Under the pieces are notes generated by a model. That model was not told the DNA's origin. It ran no database searches and saw only the letters and a program-made list of their open reading frames with translations. A program made the translations under genes and the position numbers. Shown here piece after piece: positions 42,495 to 51,253 of a stretch of DNA of 64,000 bases. The stretch is from assembly GCF_900108945.1 (NCBI RefSeq), contig NZ_FNYE01000019.1, forward strand, positions 1-64,000, written 5' to 3'. This DNA is from Paraburkholderia diazotrophica (GTDB lineage: Bacteria > Pseudomonadota > Gammaproteobacteria > Burkholderiales > Burkholderiaceae). Each line of letters begins with the position of its first letter. Within the stretch, counting starts at the first letter, position 1.

Positions 42495-43598
42495 TCAGGG
42501 CTGTTTCTGCTTTTGCCACGGCTCGCGTTCCGGCTGCTCTCTCACCCAACGCCAGAACAACTGGTAGGCCACTGCCAGCATTACGGGACCGATGAAGAGC
42601 CCGATCACCCCGCCCGTCACCATGCCGCCGAGCGCGCCGATCAGCACGACGGGCATCGGCACCGCGACACCACGCCCGAGCAGCAATGGCTTCAGCACGT
42701 TGTCGGCGAGACCCGCGACGAAAACATAGACGGAGAAAATGATCGTCGCGGTGCTTACGCCTTCCGTCACGATCACGAAGACGATGACGGGAATCGTGAT
42801 CAATGTCGCGGGCAACTGCATGATGCCGATCAGCAGCACGGCGAGCGCGAGCAGACCCGCGCCCGGAATGCCCATGACGATGAACGCGATGCCGATCAGC
42901 AGCATCTGGATAAACGCGATCCCGACCACGCCCTGGGCTACGGCCCGGATGGTGGCTGTGCACAGATCGGCGATCTGCCGGCCGTTCTCGGGTCCCGAGA
43001 TGCGCGACGCGATCTGCACTGCACTTTGATAGCCCTTCTCGCCGTGAGCCATGAAAATGCCCGCGACGATCAGCGCGAAGAAGAAGACGAGCAGCCCTGC
43101 GCCAAGACCCGTGACCGTGCCCAGTAGCGCGAGGCCAGCTTCCTTCAGTTGCGGCGCAAACTTTTGTGCAAGACCGGTCATGTCGGTCGAGGCCTGCGCC
43201 CAGAAGTCGTACACCCGCTGGCCCACTATCGGCCACGCAGCGACGGATTCGGCAGGCGGCGGAATCTGAAGATTGCCGCTCCTGAAAACGGCCATCGAGC
43301 GCTCGATCGAACTGGCCACCGCGACGCCCAGCAGATAGGTCGGCACCAGAATGACCGCAAACGCGACGAGAATGATCAGCGTGGCAATCAGGCCGTCCTT
43401 GCCGGCCAGCGGACTGCGAAGCTTCACCTGAAGCGGATACAGTGTGATCGCGAGGATCAGCGCCCAAACCATCAGGTCGAGAAACGGGACGAAGATCCTG
43501 AAACAGAACACGGCCAGAACAGCGATCAGTCCGGCGCGAATCAGGACATCGAGCAATTCTCTCGATATCGTCCGTTGGGTAATCGGCGTGAGCATCAT
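42495..43598 (-). CDS. AI-2E family transporter (YdiK/PerM type)
   Basis: A 367-aa inner-membrane protein with about eight hydrophobic segments: FVPFLDLMVWALILAITLYPL near the start, FIQMLLIGIAFIVMGIPGAGLLALAVLLIGIMQLP, DNVLKPLLLGRGVAVPMPVVLIGALGGMVTGG and IGLFIGPVMLAVAYQLFWRW, all typical of the AI-2E/UPF0118 family. Members export small molecules or act as Na+/H+ antiporters. AGGAG lies 7 nt before the ATG at 43598. NodT follows after 25 bp, so this gene leads the efflux operon. Confidence 0.92.
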   Translation of the reverse strand: MMLTPITQRTISRELLDVLIRAGLIAVLAVFCFRIFVPFLDLMVWALILAITLYPLQVKLRSPLAGKDGLIATLIILVAFAVILVPTYLLGVAVASSIERSMAVFRSGNLQIPPPAESVAAWPIVGQRVYDFWAQASTDMTGLAQKFAPQLKEAGLALLGTVTGLGAGLLVFFFALIVAGIFMAHGEKGYQSAVQIASRISGPENGRQIADLCTATIRAVAQGVVGIAFIQMLLIGIAFIVMGIPGAGLLALAVLLIGIMQLPATLITIPVIVFVIVTEGVSTATIIFSVYVFVAGLADNVLKPLLLGRGVAVPMPVVLIGALGGMVTGGVIGLFIGPVMLAVAYQLFWRWVREQPEREPWQKQKQP

Positions 43599-44046
43599 CA
43601 CGTGTCTCCTCACAGGCTGCCGCAAACAGTTGTCGCTGCCCTGGCGAGCCAGGGCCTGCCTGGACAGGACGCTATCGTGCGCGCGACCCGCTGGCAGAAG
43701 TTCGTCAAAACGGACGAAGCCGTCCCGACGTGCCGTCTACTGGCATGCGCTCAACATACTTGCCGCGCAGCCGCCGTTTTAACGAATCAGTTTCGTCCCT
43801 GTCGATTCAGGAACGAGGGAAGTCAACCGCGCCGCCAGGCTGGCCGGCATCTGCAAATCCGTACCTGCTGGCGGAACCCTGGCGAAACGGGAAACTTCAT
43901 CCTGGCGAAACACGAACGCAAATATCTGCAAAGCCTGCAATGATCTCGATCCCGCCTGGAGCAGACAAGGCAATCGACCCGGCAGCGTGCGGGATTACCA
44001 GATCATTTGCTCACGCTTACTCATGTTATTTAACGGACCCGAAAAT
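43599..44046. other. Intergenic region with a perfect palindrome
   Basis: About 450 bp upstream of the AI-2E operon. GCCCTGGC-GA-GCCAGGGC (43638-43655) is a perfect 8-bp dyad about 40 bp before the start codon and may be an operator or leader hairpin. No gene is supported. Confidence 0.45.
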
Positions 44047-44451
44047 TCAACGCTGCTGCAATGACCAATCCGTTTTGCCTGTGCCGCAAAAGTTAGGGCG
44101 GAGAATCATCGACTGCCCTTTCGCGGATAGAACGACGGAAACACGACGGCAGGTCTTTTCGCCTTCGTGGCTCGTGCTCTCTGGTGTCATCGCCGCATCG
44201 ATCTTTACGCTATTCCCCGTGCCTTCGTTTATCCATCGAGTCGTCTCGCCGTCATTCTTTGTGTTGAGCACTTCGACCAGCGCACTTTTGATTGAGTCCA
44301 TGTCGCGCTTTTTAATGTATGACATCGGCGTGTCCTTGAGGAAATTTAGGTTGCTCGCCTCTGCAGACGCCATGCTACACAACAGCAGCGCCGCGAACAT
44401 CACGTGCAAGCAATGCGTCGACAGCAGCAGCCCGAGTTTCCGTAACGACAT
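44047..44451 (-). CDS. RT0821/Lpp0805-like surface antigen family protein
   Basis: A 134-aa secreted protein: signal peptide (MFAALLLCSMASAEA), then LKDTPMSYIKKRDMDSIKSALVEVLNTKNDGETTRWINEGTGNSVKIDAAM and a Cys pair (TCRRVSVVL, PNFCGTG). The pattern matches the C-terminal part of 17-kDa/RT0821-type surface antigens (helix, W-N-xxTGN, C-R-xxxV, C). The start has a very strong AAGGAGGAG. It follows MarC on the minus strand only by position (MarC is downstream). Confidence 0.75.
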   Translation of the reverse strand: MSLRKLGLLLSTHCLHVMFAALLLCSMASAEASNLNFLKDTPMSYIKKRDMDSIKSALVEVLNTKNDGETTRWINEGTGNSVKIDAAMTPESTSHEGEKTCRRVSVVLSAKGQSMILRPNFCGTGKTDWSLQQR

Positions 44452-44520
44452 AAAAATCTCCTCCTTCTGCCGCCGCTCATTGCCTTGCATGGGATCGCCG
44501 CGACGCGTGAAGCGCATATG

Positions 44521-45201
44521 TCATTTGAGGCGCACCCACAGGGGCACCGATTCGAGCAGATCATCGATGCCGAACCACAAGATCTGAATTCCGATGCAAA
44601 AGAGTACGAACGCGAAGAGCCGCTCGGCGACTTCAGTGCCGACGGGTCCGAGCAGCTTCTCGATGTTCGCTGTGAACCGGATGCACAAGTAGATGCTGCA
44701 CCATAGAACGGCCAAGGCCATAAGCACGCCGGCGAGGTGAATCAACGCGATGCCGCCGCGTGGCCTGCCTGTGCCCAGTGCAATCGCGACGGCAATCGAT
44801 CCTGGGCCGACGGTGATCGGAAGCGTCAGCGGATAAAAGGCCCTCGCGCGCAGCGAGGCCTCGCGAGTCGCGTCCGACGCCGTCTTCTGTTCCGGCTCGC
44901 GATCCGCATCCGTAGGCGCGTGCAGCAGCTTCCATCCGGCAAACGCAATCACCATTCCGCCGGCCACCCGCAACGCCGGCAGCGATATGCCAAAGAAGGA
45001 CAACACGTACGCGCCAATCGAAAGCGACAGAAACAGGATGACCAGACTGTTGATCGAGATGCTTTTGGCAAGATAGGCTCGCTCAGCCGGCGTCGCTTGA
45101 GGGACCAGGCTAAGCACGATGAATCCCGCCGCCGGAGGATTGATGACGGGAAAGAGACCCGCGACGACGAGAAGAAAGGTCTCGGCAAACTGATTCAGCA
45201 T
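44521..45201 (-). CDS. MarC family (UPF0056) inner-membrane protein
   Basis: A 226-aa protein with six transmembrane helices and MarC signatures: LFPVINPPAAGFIVLSL near the N-terminus, GGMVIAFAGWKLL, and FYPLTLPITVGPGSIAVAIALG. The family is widely conserved and of unknown transport function, once linked wrongly to multiple antibiotic resistance. The central loop (DADREPEQKTASDATREA) is cytoplasmic and variable. It probably stands alone. Confidence 0.9.
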   Translation of the reverse strand: MLNQFAETFLLVVAGLFPVINPPAAGFIVLSLVPQATPAERAYLAKSISINSLVILFLSLSIGAYVLSFFGISLPALRVAGGMVIAFAGWKLLHAPTDADREPEQKTASDATREASLRARAFYPLTLPITVGPGSIAVAIALGTGRPRGGIALIHLAGVLMALAVLWCSIYLCIRFTANIEKLLGPVGTEVAERLFAFVLFCIGIQILWFGIDDLLESVPLWVRLK

Positions 45202-45532
45202 TCTGCCTCCAGGCCTGCGCGAAGTATGCGATCCCGACGCCTACGTGGCCCTGTTGCGCGTTCCCCGCTGCGTGACGACGGTCAAGGTCGTGATCGTCGC
45301 GTTCGACAGCAACGCGCACGGACAAGGCATCGGCAGACTTCCATGACGACCTGCCCGCTGTGGCGAACCGACCGCGCGTGACCTATGCTCCAGCAACTTC
45401 ACCGGCGTCCTTCCGCACACAGCATGCGAGTGCGGCAATGCCGCCGTTTTACTTGACTCGTCGTCTGTCGGAGCCATACTCCAGCCGTACTCTTTTATCG
45501 CTGCAAGCCATCGGGATATCGGAGGGAGCATC
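45202..45532. other. Divergent intergenic region, nothing recognised
   Basis: 330 bp between marC (minus) and the small basic protein gene (plus). It should contain both promoters; no gene, hairpin or repeat is convincing. Confidence 0.4.
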
Positions 45533-45790
45533 ATGTTCACCTGGAATCGTGGGTTCACCGTTGCGATCGCTGCGATAGTCCTGGCGATGTCTTCTGGTCA
45601 TTCCTCTGCTACAGAGCAGGCGCAACAACGTCGTGCTGGCCGGGACGTCCGGCAGGAAACTCGCCAGGGGGCCCGCCATACGAAGCAGGACTGCCGCGCC
45701 GCCGATCAGAAGAACAATGCGCAATGTCGACAGGACAAGCGACAGACCAAGCAGCATGGCCGCCAGGCTGCCCGCGATATCAAGTACTGA
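45533..45790 (+). CDS. Small secreted basic protein, unknown
   Basis: An 85-aa protein with a signal peptide (AVTIAAIVLAMSS-like hydrophobic core, cleaved about ATEQ) and a very basic Gln/Arg/Lys-rich mature part (QQRRAGRDVRQETRQGARHTKQDCRAADQKNNAQCRQDKRQTKQ) with two cysteines. GGAGGGAG precedes the ATG. Similar short QK/RD-rich exported proteins are frequent in Burkholderia. Nucleic-acid or LPS binding would fit its charge, but this is speculation. Confidence 0.65.
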   Translation: MFTWNRGFTVAIAAIVLAMSSGHSSATEQAQQRRAGRDVRQETRQGARHTKQDCRAADQKNNAQCRQDKRQTKQHGRQAARDIKY

Positions 45791-45936
45791 GTAGCGAGCC
45801 GCGACAACGCGGGCAAATCACGGCGCGCGCCATTCTGAACGTGTCCCAGGCAGCTTGCCTGCACCAAGGCGGCCCGACGACGAGCCAGTCGGGCAATCCT
45901 CGTCAAGGCACCGCCCTCGCCTTTTTGATCCCGCTT

Positions 45937-45978
45937 TTTCTGGTCCCCTCTTTCTGGTCTCCTCTTTCTGGTCCCCCG
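45937..45978. repeat. Three tandem copies of a 14-bp repeat
   Basis: TTTCTGGTCCCCTC, TTTCTGGTCTCCTC and TTTCTGGTCCCCCG follow each other without a gap, 24 bp after the stop of the winged-helix gene. The array is non-coding and pyrimidine-rich on the plus strand. Confidence 0.8.
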
Positions 45979-46001
45979 TTAGCAGGCGACAGCAAGCATC
46001 G

Positions 46002-46634
46002 TCATCTGTGGCGCGCAATAGCGTCGATAGCTGTCGTCACCACCGGGTCCGCCTGCGGCCATGGCGCGTACAACCCGCGTTCTTCATGCTTTTTCCTCGC
46101 GACCTTACCGGCGCACGCAAACACGCGTGCCCCTCGCCCACGATGACTCGCGGAAACGTGGCGTGTTACCTGCAACGCCCCATCGGCCAACATCGCGCGG
46201 ACGGCGACAAGCACCTCGTTGCGGCTCGAGCCCAGTTGCTGCGCGATCTGCATGGCGGTGCGCTCGTTGCCATCCGCCAGCAGCGCCTTGATTTGCCCAG
46301 CCAGCCGTCCCGTCCTTTGAGGCTGACGATCCACAGCCCGAGGAATCAACGTCCCGTTTTTTTCACACATGTCTCGCCTGATCACCGGCGAACGGTCTGT
46401 CAGTTCGCTGTCGTGCCTCCCGGGATTGCGCGCGCAATAGCAACGCCGATCGACATCGAGCCGGCAAAGAGGGTTCTCGAAGATCGTCGTCAGTTGATCG
46501 ACGGTGAAGCGCGCGCGGAGCGCACGCCATACGTCCTGCCATCCATCGCAAACTCCGCTGCGAGCGAGATCATAGGCAGCCTGCCTGATCGTTTCGCGAG
46601 TCTGGAGGATGTCCCAGTCGGGCATCCGTTTCAT
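46002..46634 (-). CDS. Hypothetical protein with C-terminal winged-helix-like domain
   Basis: About 210 aa. The N-terminal part (DWDILQTRETIRQAAYDLARSGVCDGWQDVWRALRARF) is a helical segment common in small Burkholderia proteins, followed by a Cys-containing CRLDVDRRCYCARNPGRHD. Residues 120-190 look like a winged helix (LAGQIKALLADGNERTAMQIAQQLGSSRNEVLVAVRAMLADGAL). The start is uncertain: 46634 or 46625 fit the recognisable sequence, but neither has a good ribosome-binding site, and the frame stays open to 46829. Possibly a DNA-binding regulator. Confidence 0.6.
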   Translation of the reverse strand: MKRMPDWDILQTRETIRQAAYDLARSGVCDGWQDVWRALRARFTVDQLTTIFENPLCRLDVDRRCYCARNPGRHDSELTDRSPVIRRDMCEKNGTLIPRAVDRQPQRTGRLAGQIKALLADGNERTAMQIAQQLGSSRNEVLVAVRAMLADGALQVTRHVSASHRGRGARVFACAGKVARKKHEERGLYAPWPQADPVVTTAIDAIARHR

Positions 46635-47233
46635 GGCCGGCTTCGCCGTGCGCGGCCCGTGTTTCGCCTGCCCGGCATACGCGCTGTGTGGAACGGGCCC
46701 TGAACGGAACATTCTGCCTGCAACATCGCCCGAAATCGGGTCATGGCCGAAACGTACGGCCAACCGACCGCCGCACGGACGATGGCTATCAGCAGATTCC
46801 TTGACGTCGTCATGCGAATCTCCGAACAAACATACGCGAGGTCAAGAATAAGCCGGTCGTGCGGCAGCGGATATTGGACCTTGGTCCAATACCATGCACA
46901 GGGGCAACCAGTTGGCGAGGAGGACTCACGCCGGAACAACCACTTCGCTTAACAAGGTCCGAGCGTTTTTATCCGCCTCCGCCCATTGCACTCACCGTAT
47001 TCGGTCGCGATTACCTGTCACATGTGTTCAAGCAGATTCCCCACCCGTACTCCTATTTCGTTTTCCCTATAACGCTCCCTCGATTCCGTCATATTCTTGC
47101 CGAAAAAATGACCGACAAATGCGGCGATTGCACTAATTACTGATCGTGAGACTTACCGGCAAGCGCGGCTCGTGTCGTTGGCCGTCAGGAATCTCCGCGG
47201 TTGCTTCCGGCACTCCGGCTGCGGAAAACTTAT
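46635..47233. promoter_or_regulatory. Intergenic region with a perfect 20-bp palindrome
   Basis: Within this ~600-bp gap TATTGGACC-TT-GGTCCAATA (46872-46891) is a perfect dyad. ATTGG...CCAAT arms are usual for FadR/FCD-type GntR regulators. The stretch after it is AT-rich for this genome and leads to the glycosidase gene at 47234. No other gene is supported. Confidence 0.5.
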
Positions 47234-48292
47234 ATGCTCAAAAGACGCCAGATTCTCGGCTGCCTGACGGCGCTCGGCGGCAGCTATGTTCTTGGCGGAT
47301 GCGGGGGCAGCGGTTCCGGCCCAAGCGCTGTCACGAACAATCCACGGGTCGTCAATGCTGCGACTGCGGGCACGTTTTACGGTATCAACGGACACTACGA
47401 CTACCGCTACACGCCTGCCCAGATCGTATCGATCATCAGGAGCATCGGCTGCTCGACGTATCGGCTCGGCTGCACAGACGATCCGACGCAACTGAACGCC
47501 GTGGCGAAACTCGCTCAGGCATTCCAGTCGGCGGGACTGACCTTGTTCGTGCTCATCGATCTCAGCATTTACGACAGCAACCGCAAAATGTTCGCGAGCG
47601 AGTCGATCGCGTACGACCGTGGGCAGTCGTGCGCAGCAACGGTCGCCGGCGCGCTTGCGCCTTATGGCGTGACGATGTACGAGTGCGGCAATGAGCTGAC
47701 ACGGGCAGGCGACATCATTCTCGATGCCACCAACGCCGGCACGAAGGCCGTGGATTTCAACAACACCAACTGGCCGATCATGCGCGGTGTGATGCGGGGA
47801 ATGATCCAGGGCGTGAAGTCGGTGCAACCCGGCGCGAGTTGCGGCATCAATTTCTGCGTGGCCGACATCGGCGCATCGGACGCTTTGTGGGACGGCATGC
47901 AGCCGGATGGAACAGGCGGTCATCCGACGGTGCGATGGGACATGACCACATGGCACAACTTCGAGGTCAACGGCAACATCTTCAATATCGGTTCCGATGG
48001 ATCAGGTCCGGGCTTCAATCTGCCGGCGTACTGCAAATCGCGCTACGGTGTGCCGTTCCTGCTTACCGAGTGGAACACGGGGCCCGAGAAGACAGAGGCA
48101 TACCGGGCCAGCTATATCAGTGCTCAGTTTGCCAACTACTTCACGGCCAGAAAGACGGAAAACATCCAGTCGGTGATGTACTACGAACTCGATAGCGGAG
48201 ACTCGACCTTCGGCCTGATGATCGACGGTGCCATATTGAGTCAGACGTATGACGCATTCACCAGCTTCATCGCGGGGCACCCTGACAGCTGA
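47234..48292 (+). CDS. Secreted glycoside hydrolase-like lipoprotein (clan GH-A)
   Basis: A 352-aa protein with a twin-arginine-like lipoprotein signal (LKRRQILGCLTALGG; lipobox LGGC). The mature part is a TIM-barrel glycosidase: FYGINGHYDYRYTPAQIVSIIRSIGCSTYRLG, the acid/base Glu in YECGNELT and the nucleophile Glu in LLTEWNTGPE, placed as in GH5/GH39-type clan A enzymes. It may act on exopolysaccharide or host glycans. The ATG at 47234 is taken because the signal starts there. It is convergent with the MFS gene. Confidence 0.82.
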   Translation: MLKRRQILGCLTALGGSYVLGGCGGSGSGPSAVTNNPRVVNAATAGTFYGINGHYDYRYTPAQIVSIIRSIGCSTYRLGCTDDPTQLNAVAKLAQAFQSAGLTLFVLIDLSIYDSNRKMFASESIAYDRGQSCAATVAGALAPYGVTMYECGNELTRAGDIILDATNAGTKAVDFNNTNWPIMRGVMRGMIQGVKSVQPGASCGINFCVADIGASDALWDGMQPDGTGGHPTVRWDMTTWHNFEVNGNIFNIGSDGSGPGFNLPAYCKSRYGVPFLLTEWNTGPEKTEAYRASYISAQFANYFTARKTENIQSVMYYELDSGDSTFGLMIDGAILSQTYDAFTSFIAGHPDS

Positions 48293-48340
48293 TGGCGCCG
48301 CTCCGCGAGCTATGCGTACGCGCTGATTCGCAGCGCACAG

Positions 48341-49717
48341 TCAGTCCGGCATCCCCACGCCGCGCGTCTCGGGCAGGAACCACGGCAGCACGATACCGAG
48401 CACGTACACGGAACCGAGCGCGAGCGCCGCATGCGACACGCCGCCGAACGACTTGATCATGCTGCCCGCGATAATCGGGAACACCCACGCGATCAGCCGC
48501 GCCGCGTTGAACACGAAGCTGATCGCCGTCGAACGGACCGAGCTCGTGAAGAGCTCGCAAGGATAGATGGCCATCCATACGTACGCGCAGCCCAGCGTGA
48601 AGAAACCGTTGATGGGCGCGATCACCATCATCGCTTCGACGCTCGACGTCAGCTTGTATGTGATGAACGTGGTCACGAGCGAGCCCACGAACGTCAGCGA
48701 CAGGAACGTGCGCCGCCCGATCGCATCGACGATGAAGCCCGCGAGCATATACGCGACAATCGCGCCGACGGTATAGACGATCGACACTTTCGAGCCCCAC
48801 GACACGGCGTCCTGGATGCCCTGGGCCTTGGCGATGGCCACCGTATAGGTCGGCAGCCAGCTGGAGATCGCCCACCAGCCGACCGTCGTGATGATCGACA
48901 GCGCGAGCAGGATCAGCGTGCGGCGCAGCGCCACGCGCTCAGCGAACAGTTGCGCGAGCGTGAACGGACGCTTGCCGGCTTGCGGCGCATCGCTGGCCGC
49001 GTCCCGGGTGGCGGATGCATTGGTGCCAGCCGTGCTCGTGGCCGCCCATCGCTTTTCGCGGACGGCGCGCTGCCACTTCTCCGATTCGCTCACGCCACGC
49101 CGGATATACAGCACGAAGAACGCAGGCACCGCACCTAGCACGAACATCAGCCGCCACGATTCGGCGCCGAGCGGATGCGTCGACGCAAGCGCATACCAGA
49201 TCACGGCCGCTGCCAGCGTGCCCCAGCCGAAGCCTGACTGCAGGAAGCCCGCGCCTTTCGCGCGTGCCTGCTCAGGCCATGTCTCCGACAACAGCGCGAT
49301 GCCCGTGCTCCATTCGCTGCCCATCGCGAGGCCCGTCAGGAAGCGCAACGCGCACAGCGTCCAGACCGTCTGCGAAAACGCGGTGATGCCCGAGAACAGC
49401 GCATAGAGAAACACGGACCAGAGCATCATCCGCTTGCGGCCGACATAGTCGGCAAGAATGCCGCCGACCAGTCCGCCGATGCCCCAGCCGAGCAGCGTGA
49501 TGCCGATCACGAGGCCCGCATACACCGTCTGCGACGCCGCCTGTTCTGCCGTGAGCACCGAATGCAGCATCGGCCCGAGCACGACGACGAGCGCGAGCGC
49601 CTCGTAGCCGTCGAAGATCCAGCCGAGAAAGCTCGCCTTGAGCACCTTCCAGTGCATCGACGTCAGTCCGTCGTACCAGCGGGTACGCACGCCGACGGCA
49701 AGTTGTCCGTGTTCCAT
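48341..49717 (-). CDS. MFS transporter, aromatic acid:H+ symporter-like
   Basis: A 458-aa carrier with twelve transmembrane helices. GWIFDGYEALALVVVLGP in helix 1, the loop motif GILADYVGRKRMMLWS between helices 2 and 3, RFLTGLAMGSEWSTGIALLSETWPEQARAKG and the second-half motif GFIVDAIGRRTFL identify the metabolite:H+ symporter/AAHS group (PcaK/MhpT-like, sugar or aromatic acids). The start at 49717 is fixed by GAAGGAGACACAG. It follows the OYE-family gene by 110 bp, so the two may be co-transcribed under the LysR regulator. Confidence 0.9.
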   Translation of the reverse strand: MEHGQLAVGVRTRWYDGLTSMHWKVLKASFLGWIFDGYEALALVVVLGPMLHSVLTAEQAASQTVYAGLVIGITLLGWGIGGLVGGILADYVGRKRMMLWSVFLYALFSGITAFSQTVWTLCALRFLTGLAMGSEWSTGIALLSETWPEQARAKGAGFLQSGFGWGTLAAAVIWYALASTHPLGAESWRLMFVLGAVPAFFVLYIRRGVSESEKWQRAVREKRWAATSTAGTNASATRDAASDAPQAGKRPFTLAQLFAERVALRRTLILLALSIITTVGWWAISSWLPTYTVAIAKAQGIQDAVSWGSKVSIVYTVGAIVAYMLAGFIVDAIGRRTFLSLTFVGSLVTTFITYKLTSSVEAMMVIAPINGFFTLGCAYVWMAIYPCELFTSSVRSTAISFVFNAARLIAWVFPIIAGSMIKSFGGVSHAALALGSVYVLGIVLPWFLPETRGVGMPD

Positions 49718-49827
49718 CTGTGTCTCCTTCATGCATTCGTTCTGGAATGTCCCATGCCGTTCGCGCGCCGGCTCATGGATCAACGTGATTCGACCTCATT
49801 CGACATCATTCAATGCGGGGGCGACGG

Positions 49828-50949
49828 CTAGCGCTGGCCGAACGACGCGCCCTCGAACACGCGTCCCGCGCCGCGCGGCTCGCATCGCCAGTATTGCGGC
49901 GGCGCCTTGATCGTCGAGCCGAGTTGCGCAGCCGCGTGCCACGGCCAGCGCGGGTCCCACAGCACTGCACGCGCGAGCGCGATCAGATCGGCCTCGCCTT
50001 CGCGGATCACGCGGTCGGCTTCGATGGCATCGGTGATGAGGCCGACGCCGATGGTCGGCATGCCCGTCGCTTCGCGCACCGCGCGCGCAAACGGAACCTG
50101 GTAATGCGGCCCGACGGGAATCTTCTGCAACGGCGACAGGCCGCCCGTCGACACGTCGATCCAGTCACAACCCCGTTCGCGCAAGCGCTTAGCAAGCTCG
50201 ATAGTCTGCTCGAGGTCCCAGCCGCCTTCGACCCAATCCGTCGCCGACACGCGCACGCCGAGCGGCTTGCCTTCGGGCCATACGGCGCGCACTGCTTCGT
50301 AGACTTCGAGCGGAAAGCGCATGCGGTTTTCGAGCGAGCCGCCGTACTCGTCGTCACGCTGATTCGCGAGCGGCGACAGGAACTGATGCAGCAGATAGCC
50401 ATGCGCGAAGTGCAGTTCGATCGCAGCGAGGCCGAGCCGCGCCGCGCGCTTCGCACTATCAGCGAACGCATCGCGAATGCGCGCGAGCCCCGCGTGATCG
50501 AGCGGGACGGGCGAGACCTCGCCGTCGCCCTGCGCAATCGCGGAAGGACCGGTCGCCTGCCAGCCGCCGTCCTGCGGCGCGATCTGCACGCCGCCGCGCC
50601 ACGGCGGTTCGCTCGATGCCTTGCGTCCCGCGTGCGACAACTGGATGCCGATCGGCATGTCGCTGAACTGCCTCACTTCGTCGAGCACGCGGCCGAGCGC
50701 TTCCTCGTTCGCATCGGAATAGAGGCCGAGGCAATACGGCGTGATGCGGCCCGTGGCTTCGACGGCCGTCGCTTCCAGCAGCATCAGGCTCGCGCCCGAC
50801 AACGACAGGTTGCCGATATGCGTGCGATGCCACGCGCTCGCCGAGCCGTCGATGGCGCTGTACTGGCACATCGGGCTGATGACGATGCGGTTTCGCAGCT
50901 TGAGCGAGCCGAGTTCGAGAGGAGAAAAGAGTGAAGCTGAAGCGCTCAT
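49828..50949 (-). CDS. NADH:flavin oxidoreductase, Old Yellow Enzyme (YqjM-like)
   Basis: A 373-aa FMN-dependent ene-reductase. SLKLRNRIVISPMCQYSA carries the YqjM-type Cys near the flavin, GIQLSHAGRKAS and ELHFAHGYLLHQFLSPLANQRDDEYGGSLENRMRF carry the His residues and the class signature, and GVGLITDAIEADRVIREGEADLIALARAVLWDP is the FMN phosphate site. Such enzymes reduce activated C=C bonds of quinones, enals or xenobiotics. The start at 50949 gives a family-typical N-terminus. It diverges from the lysR gene. Confidence 0.93.
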   Translation of the reverse strand: MSASASLFSPLELGSLKLRNRIVISPMCQYSAIDGSASAWHRTHIGNLSLSGASLMLLEATAVEATGRITPYCLGLYSDANEEALGRVLDEVRQFSDMPIGIQLSHAGRKASSEPPWRGGVQIAPQDGGWQATGPSAIAQGDGEVSPVPLDHAGLARIRDAFADSAKRAARLGLAAIELHFAHGYLLHQFLSPLANQRDDEYGGSLENRMRFPLEVYEAVRAVWPEGKPLGVRVSATDWVEGGWDLEQTIELAKRLRERGCDWIDVSTGGLSPLQKIPVGPHYQVPFARAVREATGMPTIGVGLITDAIEADRVIREGEADLIALARAVLWDPRWPWHAAAQLGSTIKAPPQYWRCEPRGAGRVFEGASFGQR

Positions 50950-51145
50950 TGATCCGATTCCTGAACGAGTGATGCGAATGATCGGCAAGCACACGCACGC
51001 GCAGACGCGTCGCGAACAGCCTCGACGACGGCATCGGCGGAGCGCCTTAGAATGACGAATCGCGATGCTTGCGTATGCCGATCGAGACGCGGCGGGTGGC
51101 GTGACATGCCTTGTATCGCCGACAGGATGGGCGTTTCCGGCCTGT

Positions 51146-51160
51146 TTGAAAACTTCTCAA
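51146..51160. promoter_or_regulatory. LysR-type T-N11-A box
   Basis: TTGAAAACTTCTCAA is a 15-bp T-N11-A dyad (TTGA/TCAA arms). It lies in the 304-bp gap between the divergent OYE and lysR genes, about 95 bp before the lysR start, where a LysR regulator would bind to control both. Confidence 0.6.
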
Positions 51161-51253
51161 TCTTCAACGGAGCCATCGCGAAACGCGATGTCCAACCGCC
51201 TCGCAGATCAGGCGGATCAAGCAGATCAGGGAAAACCCGAGAAAGGAGTGCCA

